From Tubiluchus corallicola (Eukaryota > Priapulida > Priapulimorpha > Priapulimorphida > Tubiluchidae): DNA of 64,000 bases. Under the pieces are notes generated by a model, which worked only from the letters and a program-made list of their open reading frames with translations, ran no database searches and was not told the DNA's origin. Each line of letters begins with the position of its first letter. Position 1 is the stretch's first letter. The translations under genes and the position numbers were made by a program. Location of the stretch: positions 372,001 through 436,000 of the forward strand of contig JAQGDQ010000117.1 of assembly GCA_030141605.1 (NCBI GenBank), read 5' to 3'. This document shows, piece after piece, positions 61,514-64,000 of this stretch.

Positions 61514-63587
61514 ATGAAGTGTGTTTTGGCTCTAGGAATTTTACTGGTAAGTATGTGTTTATGGTCTTATTATTACACTTGAGGAAAGTTTACTACGCGA
61601 TTAGCTCCCCTATGCGCTCTGTAGTTTTGCTGCTACGTACAACTTGTAAATACTATCGTTGTGCTAATTACGGTCTACGATGAAGTTTATGCTAACTTGT
61701 TTGACAAAGATTAGAAATAGTTATGTGACAATGTAACAGTACAAAATACTCCACACTGACATTAGTTAAATGATGTTTCTACAATGAAGGTGAACCGTTA
61801 TCAGCAGTTACCGTACTTTACCTTGTTTAGCAGCTTAACTGGGCTCTGACTATTCCGTGACCACAACAGAACAACAAAATAACATCTTGACGTGCGCGTG
61901 GCATGGGTAATGATTAGTTAAAGAAAGCAAATGTCGTCAAAGTATGTAATCAAAACCAGATGAATTGTTTGAGATATGGCTAATGGCAATAATTGTAACC
62001 CGCCAGCAATAACAATTAAATTAAAACTTGAGCACATGTATTTACTTTCAGGCTTTTATAGCATGCGCTTATGCAAGCTATGATGATGACATCAAATACC
62101 CCTGGACGCGGGGAGAAAGGCATTACATCGGTTACATTCCACCAGCCAGCGAATATGGACCACGTAAGTGAAACGGGTAGCTCTATTCACATGAATCACG
62201 CACACACGCACTGCAAGCGATCACTTACAGCAGCAGCACCGCACGCAAGCTTTCGCAGCATAATCACTCGCGGTGAAGCTGCGTAAGCCATAAAACCGAC
62301 AAACCTCTGAACAGTATACGCAATTGAGTTCATTTTGGTATTGTATGATCTAAGACATACTATTAGGCTAGCGAAAAACTGTATATTTTGTTTTGAAACT
62401 TTCAAATACAAAATAAACTAGTTTTAAAAAGCTACACGTACAATTTAAATTATACTATACTGTTAAATGCCACAGCGCTATGTATTTGTAGTTTTACTAA
62501 AATAAACTAAAAAAGCAACGCTACAGGCTCACTATGAGTCAAAACTTAAGTTTTTGCAATTTTGTAAAGCTTTTAAGTAGTAAAAAGCTCTTTCAAAATT
62601 GATAAACTTAAAAATGCAACAGCCAGCATACACCTGAGCTCCAAAAAAAGAACATGCTTTGACTTGTTAACTCAGAGCATAATCTTTTTTTGGGTAAAAA
62701 TTTTGCAGTTTCGAAATGCTTTTATGTAACATCTATTGAAATGAAATTTTATATCACTGCTAAAAATTCGTAATGAATGGGCCTAGTGATCATCTGTTCT
62801 GAAGCTCCAAAAAGGACCTTTGACGTACGAAGATTGAAGTTGTCTTACTTTGGAGCCAAACACTACAGTTGATTAAAATAAGCATGTCACGTTGGTGGCA
62901 TTGCCACTATTGCACATGCATTTATCACCATTGCATCACCAAGCAATTCACTGCTTATTGCACTGCCTCACTGCTGCACTTTTTTATTTTCTTACAGCAC
63001 CATTTCATCGATTTGGTGGACGCGGGGGATTTGGAGGACACGGGGGTTTCGGAGGACGTGGATTCGGAGGACATGGGTTCGGAGGACATGGTGGTGGGCA
63101 TGGGGGATTTGGGGGGCACGGTGGTGGATATGGTCGGTAAACACTATTTTAATATCACTTTCCAGCACGAAATCAAGGTGGTGGTGGACATGGTGGCGGC
63201 AGCAGTGGTGGTGGACATGGTGGCGGTGGACACGGCAGCAGCGGTGGAGGATATGGTGGCAGCAGCGGCGGCCATGGTGGCGGTAGTGGAGGATATGGCG
63301 GTAGCAGCGGTGGTGGAGGACATGGTGGTAGCAGTTGTTGCCCCTGCAGCGGCGGAGGATATGGTGGCAGCAGTGGTGGTGGACATTAAAATGTATTTTT
63401 AATATAACTTCCAGCTCAAAGACATGGCGGCGGTGGACACGGTGGTAGTGGACATGGTGGCAGGGGTGGTGGATTCGGTGGGTATGGACATGGTGGTGGA
63501 CAAACCTACTCCGGCTATGTACGTGGACCTGGCAAAACCAGCTTTGGCATTGGCCTTGGATTTCCTATCACTAATGGACGTCACTAA
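61514..63587 (+). CDS. Secreted Gly/His-rich protein, paralogue of the Asn-rich gene
   Basis: Exon 1 (61514-61546) is 33 nt and encodes MKCVLALGILL. Exon 2 (62052-62163) completes the signal peptide (AFIACAYA) and carries YPWTRGERHYIGYIPPA, ending in phase 1. Exon 3 starts at 62998 and gives FGGRGGFGGHGGFGG-type repeats. Exon 4 starts at 63166 (ARNQGGGGHGGG, with one SSCCPCSGGG motif). Exon 5, 63415-63587, gives AQRHGGGGHGG and a unique tail, TYSGYVRGPGKTSFGIGLGF and ITNGRH, before the stop. The ends of exons 3 and 4 are uncertain. The frame-matching donors are G|GT sites inside the Gly repeats (for example 63132 and 63378), giving introns of only about 33-39 nt. Longer introns with upstream G|GT donors are equally possible. 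Shared exon 1 length, intron phases and motif show homology with the gene at 52155. Probable secreted structural protein; family not recognised. Confidence 0.7.
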
Positions 63588-64000
63588 AATTGCACCATTT
63601 TTTCTTCTTGCTGGAAAGAATTAATCCGCTAAGCTAACAATTATTATATTCAAATAACAACACTATCACTGTTGTTGTCGTATTATAGTAATGACAGTAT
63701 TGCCATTATTTGTTATTATAAGTTTGTTGAGATGTTAATGTCCGTTTCGTAATGTCCAGAACCAATTCCAAAGATTTATGTTTGTTTACAATTGTTAAGT
63801 ACTATATTATGCGTCGTTAACTTGTTGAGGTTGTTATTATTACTATTATTTTAACCACTATGGTATTAAATTAGCTAGTTTTAAAAAGTATTATCGAAAA
63901 ACTGCACAGAAAGATAATAAGAGTTCGGCCCATATGCATTCATTCAAAAGTTTATAACTTTATATGGAAGTTTGTAGGCGTCTTACCCTAATGTTCATCT
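63588..64000. other. 3' UTR/right flank of the Gly-rich gene
   Basis: AT-rich. An ATTAAA at about 63866 could serve as polyadenylation signal. Nothing else is seen. Confidence 0.35.

Noticed and set aside
1-64000. CRISPR arrays, operons, riboswitches and prokaryotic mobile elements
   Set aside because: The window is intron-rich animal DNA. None of the repeats has the regular repeat-spacer form, and no prokaryotic gene is present.

Overview
This is a window of animal (metazoan) nuclear DNA. It is AT-rich, its genes are split by many GT-AG introns, and the conserved proteins match animal families. Four conserved single-copy genes can be rebuilt exon by exon from open frames and splice sites. 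The phylum cannot be named from the sequence alone. Gene density of about one per 10 kb and introns of 0.1-2.5 kb suit an invertebrate with a small to medium genome.

Layout: (1) 2947-9825, minus strand, an 8-exon SAMD8/SMSr gene (SAM-domain ceramide phosphoethanolamine synthase, about 430 aa). (2) 9826-15277, a repeat-rich spacer with a decayed non-LTR reverse transcriptase, a TIR element built from hairpins, LINE tails and a 57-bp tandem duplication. (3) 15278-26908, plus strand, a 14-exon germ cell-less (GMCL1) BTB gene (499 aa) with one GC-AG intron. (4) 29372-35899, minus strand, a 6-exon NAF1 gene (H/ACA snoRNP assembly factor, about 592 aa). (5) 36.9-39.1 kb, three decayed LINE 3' ends, all on the minus strand. 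(6) 39583-46011, plus strand, a 6-exon TIMM23 gene (196 aa) with a perfect NRF1-type palindrome upstream. (7) 47720-50003, an apparently undescribed 2.3-kb inverted-repeat element with subterminal repeats that encloses a 16-bp minisatellite. (8) 52155-55232 and 61514-63587, two plus-strand genes for secreted low-complexity proteins, one Asn-rich and one Gly/His-rich.

The last two genes are the most novel part. Both begin with a 33-nt signal-peptide exon ending in phase 0. Both follow it with an exon carrying a GERxYIGYIPP-like motif and ending in phase 1. They then diverge into a heptad (Y/F)(G/D)N(S/T)NN(G/N) array and a GGH/GGF/GGY array. They look like tandem paralogues of a secreted structural or matrix protein family that I do not recognise. 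The four conserved genes have unrelated jobs (ER sphingolipid sensing, germ-cell/nuclear-envelope BTB adaptor, snoRNP assembly, mitochondrial import), so no functional cluster is implied.

Introns and spacers hold many short non-autonomous DNA elements. They include two copies of one TIR family (24.5 and 33.4 kb), several hAT-like ends, and a tRNA-derived SINE whose tail resembles the local LINE tails.
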